DNA of 7,305 bases from Lentisphaeria bacterium (GTDB lineage Bacteria > Verrucomicrobiota > Lentisphaeria > Oligosphaerales > PUNB01). Where the stretch lies: assembly GCA_007133055.1 (NCBI GenBank), contig SLNM01000036.1, positions 1-7,305 on the forward strand, read 5' to 3'. The notes under the pieces are model-generated. The model was not told where the DNA came from, did not search any database, and was given only the letters and a program-made list of their open reading frames with translations. The first letter of the stretch is position 1, and each line of letters opens with the position of its first letter. This document shows, piece by piece, positions 1 to 5,986 of this stretch. Made by a program: the position numbers and the translations under genes.

Positions 1-191
1 CGCCCCGCTCACCGGTACGGCCGGGGACGACCGTGTTACAACCGGTTCGCGGCAACCGACGCGCCGATGACTGACCCCTTGCAATCGGATGGCAGCCACG
101 GCTTGCTTTCTCTGCCGCAGCGGTTACATTACTTCTTTTTGTAAACTCCGGCAGTTTCTGCCACGATTCAAGCACCATGGGATTATACGAA
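1..191. other. Leader/upstream region of rpmE, no gene recognised
   Basis: No recognisable protein is encoded here. Frame 1 of the + strand is open from the window edge to a TAA at 142-144, but the translation has no motif I know. A C-terminus of rho, the frequent upstream neighbour of rpmE, is not apparent. Small inverted repeats are present: GGCAG 91-95 with CTGCC 112-116, and a tight hairpin GGCAG/CTGCC at 150-162 with a 3-nt loop. Neither is directly followed by a T tract, although a T-rich run lies at 132-141. A weak promoter-like pair (TTGCTT 103-108, 16-nt spacer, TACATT 125-130) could drive rpmE, but this is speculative. Confidence 0.3.
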
Positions 192-395
192 ATGAAAAAA
201 GATATCCATCCCAAATATGTCGAGGGCGTAGTCAAGTGTGCCTGCGGCAATGAGATGCAGGTTCTTACTCTGCGCCAGGAGACCTCGGTCGATATTTGTT
301 CCGCCTGCCATCCCTTCTTCACCGGCAAACAGAAGCTGGTTGACACCGAAGGGCGGGTCGACCGCTTCCGTCGCCGCTACAATCTGTCGGAATAG
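192..395 (+). CDS. rpmE: 50S ribosomal protein L31, zinc-binding (C+) type
   Basis: Encodes bacterial ribosomal protein bL31, which sits on the 50S central protuberance and forms part of the bridge to the 30S head. The 67-residue product begins MKKDIHPKY, as L31 proteins do, and has the full zinc-site pattern: C16 and C18, then C36 and C39, followed by the conserved HPFFTGKQ block (40-47) and the basic end [11 protein letters not shown]. It is therefore the cysteine-containing, zinc-dependent paralogue rather than the zinc-free one. An ATG at 177 would add five residues, but the ATG at 192 matches the family start and has GGGA (179-182) nine bases upstream. prfA starts 8 nt after the stop, so the two are almost certainly cotranscribed, an arrangement common in bacteria. 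Family assignment is very secure; the start is likely. Confidence 0.95.
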   Translation: MKKDIHPKYVEGVVKCACGNEMQVLTLRQETSVDICSACHPFFTGKQKLVDTEGRVDRFRRRYNLSE

Positions 396-403
396 ACGCT
401 TCG

Positions 404-1492
404 GTGAATATCGAACCATACATTGGCCAGGCCGAAAAGCGCCTGGCTCAAGTCGAGCGAGAGCTGGCCGAGTTCGATTTTTCCGCTTCGGACTGTGATC
501 GAGCCGACTATGAGAATCTTAACCGCGAATATCAGCGGCTGAACCGGCTGCGACAGCTATGGCGGACCAGACTCGAACTGCGACAGCAATTGGACGATAA
601 TCGTGAGCTGCTGGCGGGTGAGGACGATGCCGAAATGATCGCCATGATCAACGCCGACATCGAATCCCTGAACCAGCGCCTGGAAACCACCGACCTGCAC
701 CTGAAAACCCTGATCCTCCCCCCCGAGCCCAATGACCAGCGCAACAGCATTGTCGAAATTCGACCGGCCGCAGGCGGCGACGAAGCCGGCCTGTTCGCGC
801 ACGAACTGTTTCGCATGTATTGTCGGTTCGCCGAGGAGCGCGGCTGGAAGACGGAAGTTCTTGAGCAGGTTGAAAGTTCGGTCGGCGGCCTCAAGGCGGT
901 CGCTTTTTCTTTGCAGGGGGACGAAGTGCATCGCTACATGACGTTTGAGAGCGGTGTTCATCGAGTGCAGCGCATACCGCAGACGGAAACGGGCGGTCGC
1001 ATTCACACCTCCACGGTGACCGTGGCCGTTCTGCCGGAAGCGCGCGAGATCGATGTGCAGTTGCAAGCCGAGGATTTGCGGGTCGACGTTTTCCGCTCCT
1101 CCGGCCCGGGAGGGCAGTCGGTCAACACTACCGACTCGGCGGTGCGTGTAACCCATGTCCCCACCGGTATCAGTGTTGCCTCGCAACAGGAAAAATCCCA
1201 GCATCGCAACAAAGAAATCGCCATGCTCCTGCTGCGCTCCCGTCTGCTCGATCAAATGCAGGCCGAGGAAGCGGCCAAAAATGCCGCCCAGCGCCGCTCG
1301 CAGGTGGGCAGCGGCGACCGCAGCGAGCGCATACGCACCTATAATTTCCCGCAAAGCCGAGTCACCGACCACCGTTACGGAATTACCCGCCACGACCTGG
1401 CGGCCATCCTTGACGGCAATCTCGGCGCCTTGCTGGATCAAATCATTGCACTTGACGTGGAACTGAGGCTGGCTCAAGAATCCCCCTCATGA
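404..1492 (+). CDS. prfA: Peptide chain release factor 1 (RF1)
   Basis: Class I release factor that recognises UAA and UAG in the ribosomal A site and triggers hydrolysis of peptidyl-tRNA. The 362-residue length is normal for RF1 (E. coli about 360). The N-terminal ~100 residues are the helical domain 1. The codon-reading tripeptide is of the RF1 PxT kind, here P192-Q193-T194 within HRVQRIPQTE, not the SPF of RF2. The catalytic GGQ is G236-G237-Q238, followed by SVNTTDSAVRVTH as expected. Q238 is the residue that PrmC N-methylates in other bacteria. The start is a GTG at 404, 8 nt after the rpmE stop. There is no clear Shine-Dalgarno, so translation is probably coupled to rpmE. No nearby upstream ATG is in frame, and a downstream one would cut into domain 1. 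The stop overlaps the rsmI start (ATGA). prmC, often the next gene, is absent here. Confidence 0.96.
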   Translation: MNIEPYIGQAEKRLAQVERELAEFDFSASDCDRADYENLNREYQRLNRLRQLWRTRLELRQQLDDNRELLAGEDDAEMIAMINADIESLNQRLETTDLHLKTLILPPEPNDQRNSIVEIRPAAGGDEAGLFAHELFRMYCRFAEERGWKTEVLEQVESSVGGLKAVAFSLQGDEVHRYMTFESGVHRVQRIPQTETGGRIHTSTVTVAVLPEAREIDVQLQAEDLRVDVFRSSGPGGQSVNTTDSAVRVTHVPTGISVASQQEKSQHRNKEIAMLLLRSRLLDQMQAEEAAKNAAQRRSQVGSGDRSERIRTYNFPQSRVTDHRYGITRHDLAAILDGNLGALLDQIIALDVELRLAQESPS

Positions 1493-2217
1493 ACTCCCCA
1501 TCTCCAGGCTGGGTGGCCTTGGTCGCCACCCCGATCGGCAATTTGGAGGACATCACTCTGCGTGCCCTGCGCACCCTGGAGGAAGCCGATACGATCGCGG
1601 CCGAAGACACCAGGCGGGCCAGAAGACTGCTGGCACACCACCAAATAAAAACCCGCGTCACCCCGTATCACGCCTTCAATGAACATCGAAAAACCGAGCA
1701 GTTGCTCGAACGCGTGGCCGGAGGAGAGCGCATCGCCGTTCTGACCGACGCCGGTACGCCGACTCTCTCCGACCCTGGATTCCTGCTGGTCAGAACCGCC
1801 CGCCAAATAGGGATTGAACCAGTAATCATCCCAGGAGTCTCGGCTCTGACCTTCGCCGTAACCGCCGCCGGAATGCCGGTTGACCAATTCATGTTCGCCG
1901 GATTCCCTCCCCGCAAAGCAGGCAGGCGCCGGAACTTTCTCCGCCAACTGCCCGTTGCCGAGCTGACCTGTTTCCTTTACGAAAGCCCGCACAGAATTCC
2001 ACGCCTGCTCGATGAAATCGCCGCCATGATTGGTCCGACCACTCCGGTTACCCTGATTCGTGAAGCCACCAAGTTGCATGAACAGATCATTCGAGGCTCG
2101 GCCGCCGAACTGGCCGAACAATTCGCCGGCCAGCAATGCAAAGGCGAATTTACGGTGGTGATCGGAAGACATCAACCGGAAACCGATGCAGCCAATGAAA
2201 ACCATGTCGAAACATGA
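1489..2217 (+). CDS. rsmI: 16S rRNA (cytidine1402-2'-O)-methyltransferase, lacking the usual C-terminal domain
   Basis: Uses S-adenosylmethionine to 2'-O-methylate C1402 in the ribosomal P site of 16S rRNA, which helps tune decoding. It belongs to the tetrapyrrole-methylase-fold family. Visible family blocks are TPIGNLEDIT (14-23), AEDTR (38-42), DAGTPTLSDPG (87-97), IPGVSAL (114-120), YESPHR (164-169), REATKLHE (191-198) and KGEFTVVI (218-225). At 242 residues it is about 40-45 shorter than E. coli RsmI (286). The protein ends shortly after KGEFTVVI, so the small C-terminal helical domain is absent. The next gene begins immediately, leaving no room for a frameshifted remainder, so this looks like a natural short form. 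The start ATG overlaps the prfA stop by 4 nt. Family assignment is firm; retained activity is inferred from the intact methyltransferase motifs. Confidence 0.93.
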   Translation: MNSPSPGWVALVATPIGNLEDITLRALRTLEEADTIAAEDTRRARRLLAHHQIKTRVTPYHAFNEHRKTEQLLERVAGGERIAVLTDAGTPTLSDPGFLLVRTARQIGIEPVIIPGVSALTFAVTAAGMPVDQFMFAGFPPRKAGRRRNFLRQLPVAELTCFLYESPHRIPRLLDEIAAMIGPTTPVTLIREATKLHEQIIRGSAAELAEQFAGQQCKGEFTVVIGRHQPETDAANENHVET

Positions 2218-3040
2218 AGTCAAGACCTGGCTCGAACAGATGGAGCTGCGCCCCAGCCGACGTTTGGGGCAAAATTTTCTGTTCGACCACAACCTGCTCT
2301 CCGCCATCATCCGGGATTTCGATCCGCGCCCCGGCCAGGAAGTGCTGGAGATCGGCCCCGGCTCCGGCACGCTGACCGAACGACTCCTGGCCGCAGGCTG
2401 CCGGGTGACCGCCGTCGAAATAGACCATCGACTCTGCGCCTGGCTGCGTCATAAGTTCGCCGACGCTGTGAACTTCCGACTGGTCGAGAACGATGCCTGC
2501 AAGGTGGACTACGACCGGGAGTTCGGCGCCCTCCCCTACCGCTGTCTGGCCAATCTGCCATACGCCATCAGCTCACCATGGCTGGTCCGCATGACCGAGC
2601 AGGAGAACCGTCCGCAAGACCTGGCTGTGCTGGTGCAGCGCGAGCTGGCAGACCGACTGACGGCCAGGCCAAGAACCAAGGAGTACGGTAGCCTGACCCT
2701 GGCGGTCGGGCTGTTCTACACCGTCGAACAAACGCGAAAAGTGCCGCCGAACGTCTTCTTCCCACAGCCGGAAGTTGACTCGGCCTGCCTTCGACTGCAA
2801 CCATCCCCCTGGGCCGCGACCGTTTCCCGGCTGACCCGACAACATTTTTCCAATCTGCTGAGGGTAGGATTCTCCCAGCGTCGCAAGCAACTGCTGAAAC
2901 TTCTGACCGCTCGTTTCCCTGCCGCCGCCGCAAACCTCCGACAATGCCTGCAAACCCGCGGTTTCAATGCGACCGCCCGCGCCGAGGAACTGACCATCGA
3001 AGACTTTCTAGCTCTGGCCGCAGCACTCGCCCCTGATTAA
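2186..3040 (+). CDS. rsmA: 16S rRNA (adenine1518-N6/adenine1519-N6)-dimethyltransferase
   Basis: KsgA/RsmA dimethylates two adjacent adenines in helix 45 of 16S rRNA using four S-adenosylmethionines and acts as a late checkpoint in 30S assembly. Visible motifs are LGQNFL (27-32), SAM-binding motif I EIGPGSGTLT (55-64), the acidic ribose-binding residue E78 in VTAVEID, END (101-103), catalytic NLPY (123-126), the block QRELADRL (151-158), FFPQPEVDSA (191-200) and the basic C-terminal block RVGFSQRRKQLLKLL. The length of 284 is normal (E. coli 273). Three in-frame ATGs (2186, 2195, 2204) are possible starts. 2186 has a weak GGA five bases upstream; 2204 would reduce the overlap with rsmI from 32 to 14 nt. 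All keep the conserved core. It is translationally coupled to rsmI and is the last gene of the operon; no clear intrinsic terminator follows. The pairing of two 16S rRNA methyltransferases fits a ribosome-maturation operon. Confidence 0.95.
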   Translation: MQPMKTMSKHEVKTWLEQMELRPSRRLGQNFLFDHNLLSAIIRDFDPRPGQEVLEIGPGSGTLTERLLAAGCRVTAVEIDHRLCAWLRHKFADAVNFRLVENDACKVDYDREFGALPYRCLANLPYAISSPWLVRMTEQENRPQDLAVLVQRELADRLTARPRTKEYGSLTLAVGLFYTVEQTRKVPPNVFFPQPEVDSACLRLQPSPWAATVSRLTRQHFSNLLRVGFSQRRKQLLKLLTARFPAAAANLRQCLQTRGFNATARAEELTIEDFLALAAALAPD

Positions 3041-3206
3041 TTCATGCGAATTCGGCCATGCGGATCATTAATAGGTTCGGATACGCTTAGTCGATCAGCT
3101 TCGCGCGAGGCGCATCGGTTAAGCGGATCGGATGGTCAGTTAGGAGTGTCTTGCGAAGTTAATTCCACCCACAGATTCTACGAAAGACCCTGAATTGTCT
3201 CGCCAC

Positions 3207-3247
3207 CTAATTACCCATTTTGCGCATTGCCTAAAATGGGTAATTAG
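3207..3247. repeat. Perfect 15-bp inverted repeat with an 11-nt loop
   Basis: The arm CTAATTACCCATTTT (3207-3221) is exactly complementary to AAAATGGGTAATTAG (3233-3247), separated by GCGCATTGCCT (3222-3232). A 15-bp perfect stem is very unlikely by chance in a 382-base gap. It is not a typical intrinsic terminator: the stem is AT-rich and no T tract follows it on either strand. It could be an mRNA hairpin, a protein-binding operator upstream of fhs, or a trace of a small transposable or REP-like element. The sequence alone does not decide between these. Confidence 0.85.
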
Positions 3248-3340
3248 ATGAAAAGAAACACAGCGCCCAATCCGTCATTCTCCCTTAAAAACAAGGCGTT
3301 CCATTTGCGCTTATAAGTGAGTCCTTGGTGTCATTTACTT

Positions 3341-3372
3341 TTGCCGGACTAAAGTATACGCATCAATATAAT
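3341..3372 (+). promoter_or_regulatory. Possible promoter of the fhs operon
   Basis: A perfect -10 hexamer TATAAT lies at 3367-3372, 50 bases before the fhs start, inside an AT-rich tract. The best -35-like element is TTGCCG at 3341-3346, but the 20-nt spacer is longer than the usual 16-18, and no better -35 is seen at the ideal distance. The position at the start of an operon after a long gap supports a promoter in this region; the exact hexamers are uncertain. I found no properly spaced GG/GC pair of a sigma-54 promoter. Confidence 0.3.
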
Positions 3373-3402
3373 TATTGCTGCTTGTTGAACTTAACCGCAC
3401 TG

Positions 3403-3418
3403 ATTGGGAGTGACCAAT
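3403..3418 (+). promoter_or_regulatory. fhs ribosome-binding site within a small hairpin
   Basis: The Shine-Dalgarno-like GGGAG (3406-3410) lies 12 bases before the fhs ATG, slightly far but the only candidate. It is embedded in a short inverted repeat, ATTGG (3403-3407) and CCAAT (3414-3418) with a 6-nt loop, so part of the site could be paired in the mRNA. With only 5 bp the hairpin may be chance. Confidence 0.35.
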
Positions 3419-3422
3419 AAAG

Positions 3423-5192
3423 ATGAGCAATACACTGGAACCGACGAAATATCAGGATTGGCAGATCGCCGCGGCGGCGGAAACCGGGATGAAGCCGGTT
3501 TCGCATCTGGGCGCCGAGCTTGGCTTGCAAAGTGACGAGCTGATTCCCTTCGGACGCGCCCTGGCGCGCGTCGATTATCAACGCGTGCTCGGGCGTTTGA
3601 GCCAACCCGGCAGTGGCAAGTATATTGACGTGACCGCCATCACCCCGACCCCGCTGGGCGAAGGCAAGACGACCACCACGATCGGCCTGCTGCAAGGGCT
3701 GGGCAGGCTGGGGCATCGGGTTTGCGGCGCTTTGCGCCAGCCCAGCGGCGGCCCCACCTTCAACATCAAGGGTTCGGCGGCCGGCGGCGGCCGAGCCCAG
3801 TGTATTCCACTCGCACCGTTCAGCCTCGGACTGACCGGGGACATCGACCGGGTGACCAACGCCCACAATCTGGCGATGACCGCCCTGACCAGTCGGATGC
3901 AGCACGAAGCCAACTATGACGACGCAACCCTGACCAGGCGCGGCCTGCGCCGACTTAACATCGATCCCGACCGGGTCTGTTTGAAATGGGCCATCGACTT
4001 TTGCGCACAGAGCCTGCGCAACATTGTAATCGGTCGCGGCGGCCGGATGGACGGCCTCGAGATGGCTTCCGGCTTTCAGATTTCAGTGTCCAGCGAGCTG
4101 ATGGCGATTCTGGCGGTGGCCCGTGATCTCGAAGATATGCGCGGACGGATCGGCCGCATAGTGGTCGCCGCCGACCACGACGGCAATCCGATTACCACCA
4201 CCGATTTGGAAGTGGCCGGCGCCATGGCCGCCTGGCTGATCGAAGCCTTGAACCCGACTCTGATGCAGACCATCGAAGGGCAGCCGGTGCTGGTTCATGC
4301 CGGGCCATTCGCCAATATTGCCATTGGACAAAGCTCGATTATCGCCGATCAAATCGGAACGATGCTGACCGACTATCACGTGACCGAAAGCGGATTCGGA
4401 GCCGACATCGGATTTGAAAAATTCTGGAATCTCAAGTGCCGCTACTCCGGAATGCGCCCGGACGCAGTGGTCGTCGTGGCCACGATTCGAGCATTGAAAA
4501 TGCATGGCGGCGGGCTGCCGGTCAAGCCGGGCGCGCGGTTGCCGGAAGAGTATCGCCGGGAGAATCTCGGTTTACTGGAGAAAGGCTGCGAAAACCTGCT
4601 CGCCCATCTGGCGATTGTCCGGGCCAGCGGCGCCGAACCGGTGGTCTGCATCAACGCCTTTTCCGATGATACCGCAGCCGAGATCAACCTGTTGCGCCGA
4701 GTGGTCGGGAGCGAAGGCGCCGTCTGCGTGCATTCCGAACACTGGCGCAAGGGCGGCGAGGGCGCGATCGAACTGGCGGAGGCGGTGATCGCAGCGGCCA
4801 ACAGGGAGAATAGTTTTAAGTTTCTTTACGAATTGGACATGCCTTTGCGGCAGCGCATCGAGCTGATCGTCAAGCAAATATACGGCGGCGCCGGGGTGGA
4901 TTACAGCGAGACTGCGAGGGCGAGACTGGCCGAACTGGAAAAAGATCCCGAAGTTTCGAAGATGGGGGTGTGCATGGTCAAAACACATCTCAGTCTTTCC
5001 CATGATCCGAACTTGGCGGGACGGCCGGTTGGCTGGCGGTTGCCGGTGCGGGATATCCTAGTCTACCGCGGAGCCGGACTGGTCGTTCCAGTGGCCGGGG
5101 ACATCAAGCTGCTGCCCGGCACCAGTTCGAACCCGGCCTTTCGCCGGATCGATGTCGATGTGAAAACCGGAAAAGTCACGGGGTTGTTCTGA
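3423..5192 (+). CDS. fhs: Formate--tetrahydrofolate ligase (10-formyl-THF synthetase), long form
   Basis: Joins formate to tetrahydrofolate at the cost of ATP, giving 10-formyl-THF in the cytoplasm; it is the entry step of the methyl branch of the Wood-Ljungdahl pathway and is reversible. The nucleotide-binding loop is TPTPLGEGKTTTT (74-86). The next block begins RQPSGGPTF (105-113), where R105 matches the arginine that binds formyl phosphate in the Moorella enzyme. Further family blocks are GLTGDI (136-141), HAGPFANIAIGQSS (292-305), GADIGFEKF (326-334), ATIRALKMHGGG (353-364), PVVCIN (406-411) and a C-terminus ending GKVTGLF. At 589 residues it is about 30 longer than the usual 556-560. The extra length and wording such as FSLGLTGDI and LTSRMQHE match the subclass I recall from sulfate-reducing Deltaproteobacteria. 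It begins the operon after a long gap. The stop shares one base with the next start (TGATG), indicating coupled translation. folD or fchA, needed to reach methylene-THF, is not in the window. Confidence 0.96.
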   Translation: MSNTLEPTKYQDWQIAAAAETGMKPVSHLGAELGLQSDELIPFGRALARVDYQRVLGRLSQPGSGKYIDVTAITPTPLGEGKTTTTIGLLQGLGRLGHRVCGALRQPSGGPTFNIKGSAAGGGRAQCIPLAPFSLGLTGDIDRVTNAHNLAMTALTSRMQHEANYDDATLTRRGLRRLNIDPDRVCLKWAIDFCAQSLRNIVIGRGGRMDGLEMASGFQISVSSELMAILAVARDLEDMRGRIGRIVVAADHDGNPITTTDLEVAGAMAAWLIEALNPTLMQTIEGQPVLVHAGPFANIAIGQSSIIADQIGTMLTDYHVTESGFGADIGFEKFWNLKCRYSGMRPDAVVVVATIRALKMHGGGLPVKPGARLPEEYRRENLGLLEKGCENLLAHLAIVRASGAEPVVCINAFSDDTAAEINLLRRVVGSEGAVCVHSEHWRKGGEGAIELAEAVIAAANRENSFKFLYELDMPLRQRIELIVKQIYGGAGVDYSETARARLAELEKDPEVSKMGVCMVKTHLSLSHDPNLAGRPVGWRLPVRDILVYRGAGLVVPVAGDIKLLPGTSSNPAFRRIDVDVKTGKVTGLF

Positions 5193-5986
5193 TGCGCCGA
5201 CCGAAAACTTTCAATATCGAGATACTCTCACCCAAGCAGAACGTTGACGATCTGGAGGCGGCGCTGCGCGTTTTCGCCGAAAAATACGAACAGGCGCTGA
5301 CGGCTGGCTACGGCATCTGCATTCCCGACAATCCGCTGGGGAAACTGGCCTTTCACGGGGTGGAGTTGATCGAAGAGCTGAGCCTGCCTGCGGCAGAGGG
5401 GCAGGTGTCACTGCACCTGAACACCTTCCATTCTTTTTCGGATTTCCACTCAATCCTGCAACGAACTGCTAATCTCGGCATTGATGATGTTCTGGCCATA
5501 AGCGGCGACGGCAGTCAACGTTTGCCCAAACTACGCGGTCGCGATCTTGGGATCGAGGTTGAATCGGTAACCAGTGTCGAGCTGGTCGAATATATTCGCC
5601 GTGAATTCCCCGGGGTTTTCAAAGTCGGTGTCGCCTACAACCCCTACGAACCCGAGGCGGACGAGTGGGAGAAGCTCGAGCGCAAGCTGGCGGCGGGCGC
5701 CGAATATATCACCACGCAACCGATTATCGACGACCATCCGCATCTGACGCGCCTGCTTGACCTGGGGGTGGAAGTGGTGATCGAGGCTTGGATGTCGAAA
5801 AAGCTGCATCTGCTCAGCGATTGCGTAGGATACGAAATTTCTCCCGAAAAACCATACGATCCGGTCGGAAATCTGCGAACCTTGATGAAACGCTATCCGC
5901 AATGCGACTATTATCTGGCGATTCTCGGATTTAAAACTCAATTCCCGATACTTCCGGGACTTTTGAATAATGAGGCATTGACATGA
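5192..5986 (+). CDS. metF: Divergent methylenetetrahydrofolate reductase (MetF family)
   Basis: Likely interconverts 5,10-methylene-THF and 5-methyl-THF with FAD on a (beta/alpha)8 barrel. Supporting blocks in family order are: NIEILSPK (8-15), with E10 aligning with the catalytic Glu of the classical E-F/I-x-P-P motif; LHLNTFHS (74-81), in place of the usual HLTC-type strand; VLAISGDGS (100-108), with D106 aligning with the flavin-contacting Asp of LRGD; FKVGVAYNPYEP (143-154), in place of the IGVA-x-YPE strand; and LAAGAEYITTQPIID (166-180), corresponding to the hallmark GADFIITQ-FFD, with Q176. At 264 residues it is shorter than E. coli MetF (296), and several motifs deviate, so function is inferred at family level. 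No MetV-like cysteine-rich partner is adjacent. It overlaps fhs by 1 nt and etfB by 4 nt, so the four genes form one unit. The etfBA neighbours suggest ETF as redox partner. A different folate-linked flavoenzyme of the same fold is possible. Confidence 0.78.
   Translation: MRRPKTFNIEILSPKQNVDDLEAALRVFAEKYEQALTAGYGICIPDNPLGKLAFHGVELIEELSLPAAEGQVSLHLNTFHSFSDFHSILQRTANLGIDDVLAISGDGSQRLPKLRGRDLGIEVESVTSVELVEYIRREFPGVFKVGVAYNPYEPEADEWEKLERKLAAGAEYITTQPIIDDHPHLTRLLDLGVEVVIEAWMSKKLHLLSDCVGYEISPEKPYDPVGNLRTLMKRYPQCDYYLAILGFKTQFPILPGLLNNEALT

Larger units (their letters stand above)
3041..3422. other. 382-base intergenic region between the translation and one-carbon operons
   Basis: This stretch is visibly richer in A and T than its neighbours and has no convincing gene. 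From left to right it contains the palindrome CGAATTCG (3047-3054), a palindromic TCGCGCGA (3101-3108), a stretch at 3164-3190 ending GAAAGACCC that resembles the terminal repeat of some insertion sequences (from memory, weak), a perfect 15-bp inverted repeat (3207-3247), and an AT-rich tract with a TATAAT (3367-3372) leading into the fhs ribosome-binding site. A 49-codon frame (3044-3193) and a 22-codon frame (3248-3316) are open, but the first has no ribosome-binding site and neither has a recognisable product. I see no tRNA, CRISPR repeat or known riboswitch fold, and the THF riboswitch sometimes found in one-carbon operons is not recognisable. Confidence 0.6.

Noticed and set aside
1..144. 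Open frame from the left edge to TAA at 142-144, possibly the end of an upstream gene such as rho
   Set aside because: The translation shows no Rho C-terminal features or any other known motif, and other frames are equally unremarkable; too short to support as coding.
150..162. GGCAG/CTGCC hairpin before rpmE as a terminator
   Set aside because: Only 5 bp and not followed by a T tract; it lies about 15 bases before the first possible rpmE start, so at most a weak leader hairpin.
557..1477. 306-codon open frame on the minus strand opposite prfA
   Set aside because: It is antisense to a well-supported RF1 with intact motifs; long antisense frames are common in GC-rich genes and this one has no known domain.
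1474..2370. 298-codon minus-strand frame opposite rsmI and rsmA
   Set aside because: A shadow of two confidently identified genes on the + strand, with no recognisable motif.
3044..3193. 49-codon ORF directly after rsmA
   Set aside because: No ribosome-binding site, no recognisable domain, and it runs through palindromic, possibly IS-derived sequence; more likely a chance open frame.
3248..3316. 22-codon ORF starting right after the 15-bp inverted repeat, a possible leader peptide
   Set aside because: There is no codon run typical of an attenuator, only a GGG inside the hairpin arm as ribosome-binding site, and no alternative hairpins visible downstream.
3321..3350. Sigma-54 promoter (GG/GC elements) upstream of fhs
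   Set aside because: The GG at 3327-3328 and GC at 3343-3344 are separated by 14 bases instead of the required 10.
3041..3422. THF riboswitch or other known folate-responsive RNA upstream of fhs
   Set aside because: None of the conserved pseudoknot segments I know from the THF riboswitch could be recognised.
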